A stretch of DNA of 8,678 bases from NCBI GenBank assembly GCA_019241735.1, contig JAFAWN010000171.1, positions 1 through 8,678 of the forward strand. The letters run 5' to 3'. Numbering within the stretch: position 1 is the first letter of the stretch; every line of letters starts with the position of its first letter. Origin of the DNA: Terriglobales bacterium. GTDB lineage: Bacteria > Acidobacteriota > Terriglobia > Terriglobales > Acidobacteriaceae. A program made the position numbers and the translations under genes. The notes under the pieces were generated by a model, which did not search any database, was not told the DNA's origin, and was given only the letters and a program-made list of their open reading frames with translations. This document shows positions 8,018 through 8,678 of the stretch, piece after piece.

Positions 8018-8678
8018 TTATTGCAGTGTGAGTTTGATATCAGCGTTGTCGTACTGGACGGGCGCGAAGTTGTTATTGGGGTCGAACAATTCCGGGCACG
8101 GCCCGCTCCCCGAATTCGACCCCAGCGCTAATCCATTGACGTTACTCGTGCCGACGAGAGAAGTTCCGGACGGGTCGCTAACAACCATTGCGGGTGCACC
8201 CGGTAAACCGATAGTGCCAATTTGTGTGCCGTCAAAGCCGAAAACCGACAGTACCACGCTGGCGCCGGTGATGGTCCCAGTGATTGCTGCAGTGGCAAAG
8301 CAAGGATAGCCGGAAGCATTGATTGTGCCTGTAATGGTTGCGTTGCTGGCGCCGATATTCGGGCCTTGCAAGAGAGTTCCAGAAACCGCAATCGGAGCTG
8401 CCGGGTTCATACCCGTAGCCAGCGCCATATAGGAGGAGTTCGATATCGTACCGGTAAAGTTGCCGCTCAATGCTGGCACCTGGAAGGCAGACCATGAGCC
8501 GCTGAGTGCGAGGCTGCAGCCCCCTCCAAGGTCGCTATAAGTGCCACTCATGGACTTGCCATCCGCCGAAACGGTTCCGGTCAAGTTAAGCGTAGAGGCA
8601 CCCTCGCCGATGGCTATGGCAATGTTCAGATTTTGATTGGTGCCAGTTACCGCACCCACGCCGGCGCAATTGCCATTC
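8018..8678 (-). CDS. Beta-rich Thr/Gly/Ser-rich protein, probably secreted, C-terminal part (runs off right edge)
   Basis: The frame is open from the right edge (8678) to TAA at 8018-8020, giving 219 visible residues. A GTG at 8657-8659 is in frame, but it has no ribosome site and the frame continues upstream of it (NGNCAG), so the real start lies outside the window. The sequence is low in charge and rich in Gly, Thr, Ser and Ala. It repeats short strand-like units ending in TGT or SGT: VTGTN, LTGTV, MSGTY, FTGTI, VSGTL, ITGTI twice. A LSGSWSAF segment resembles those in predicted lipoproteins I associate with Acidobacteria. Scattered Cys suggest disulfides in an exported protein. No catalytic motif is visible. 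Without the N-terminus, a signal peptide or lipobox cannot be checked. It is convergent with the receptor gene, so the two are not co-transcribed. Function unknown. Confidence 0.8.
   Translation of the reverse strand, partial: NGNCAGVGAVTGTNQNLNIAIAIGEGASTLNLTGTVSADGKSMSGTYSDLGGGCSLALSGSWSAFQVPALSGNFTGTISNSSYMALATGMNPAAPIAVSGTLLQGPNIGASNATITGTINASGYPCFATAAITGTITGASVVLSVFGFDGTQIGTIGLPGAPAMVVSDPSGTSLVGTSNVNGLALGSNSGSGPCPELFDPNNNFAPVQYDNADIKLTLQ

Overview
The window looks like a chromosomal stretch from an acidobacterium (Acidobacteriota, probably class Terriglobia). The evidence is a very large Oar-type TonB-dependent receptor with N-terminal carboxypeptidase-regulatory-like domains, flanked by secreted proteins of types I associate with that phylum, in moderately GC-rich DNA with ordinary Shine-Dalgarno sites. 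The assignment is inferred from protein character; no rRNA or marker gene is present. I see no tRNA, rRNA, CRISPR array, transposase or phage gene.

Layout from left to right. Bases 1-808 (minus) hold the N-terminal 269 residues of an exported alpha/beta-hydrolase-like protein that runs off the left edge. A 114-base gap follows, containing a perfect 14-bp hairpin at 861-893. Bases 923-3013 (minus) encode a 696-residue secreted protein without a lipobox; its scattered motifs match the PstS-like periplasmic phosphate-binding fold. A 459-base divergent intergenic region (3014-3472) contains a 7-bp inverted repeat. Bases 3473-7945 (plus) encode the 1490-residue TonB-dependent receptor, which starts at GTG. 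A 72-base convergent gap with small hairpins follows. Bases 8018-8678 (minus) are the C-terminal 219 residues of a beta-rich, Thr/Gly/Ser-rich protein, probably secreted, that runs off the right edge.

All four genes appear to encode exported or cell-envelope products. The receptor would sit in the outer membrane. The PstS-like protein would be periplasmic or extracellular and is divergently transcribed from the receptor. The hydrolase fragment has a signal-peptide-like start. A link between solute binding, outer-membrane import and hydrolysis is plausible, but it rests only on proximity. Nothing here proves a new system. The strongest leads are the orphan enlarged PstS-like protein beside a receptor, the hydrolase with Gly where the nucleophilic Ser is expected, and the doubled N-terminal domain of the receptor.
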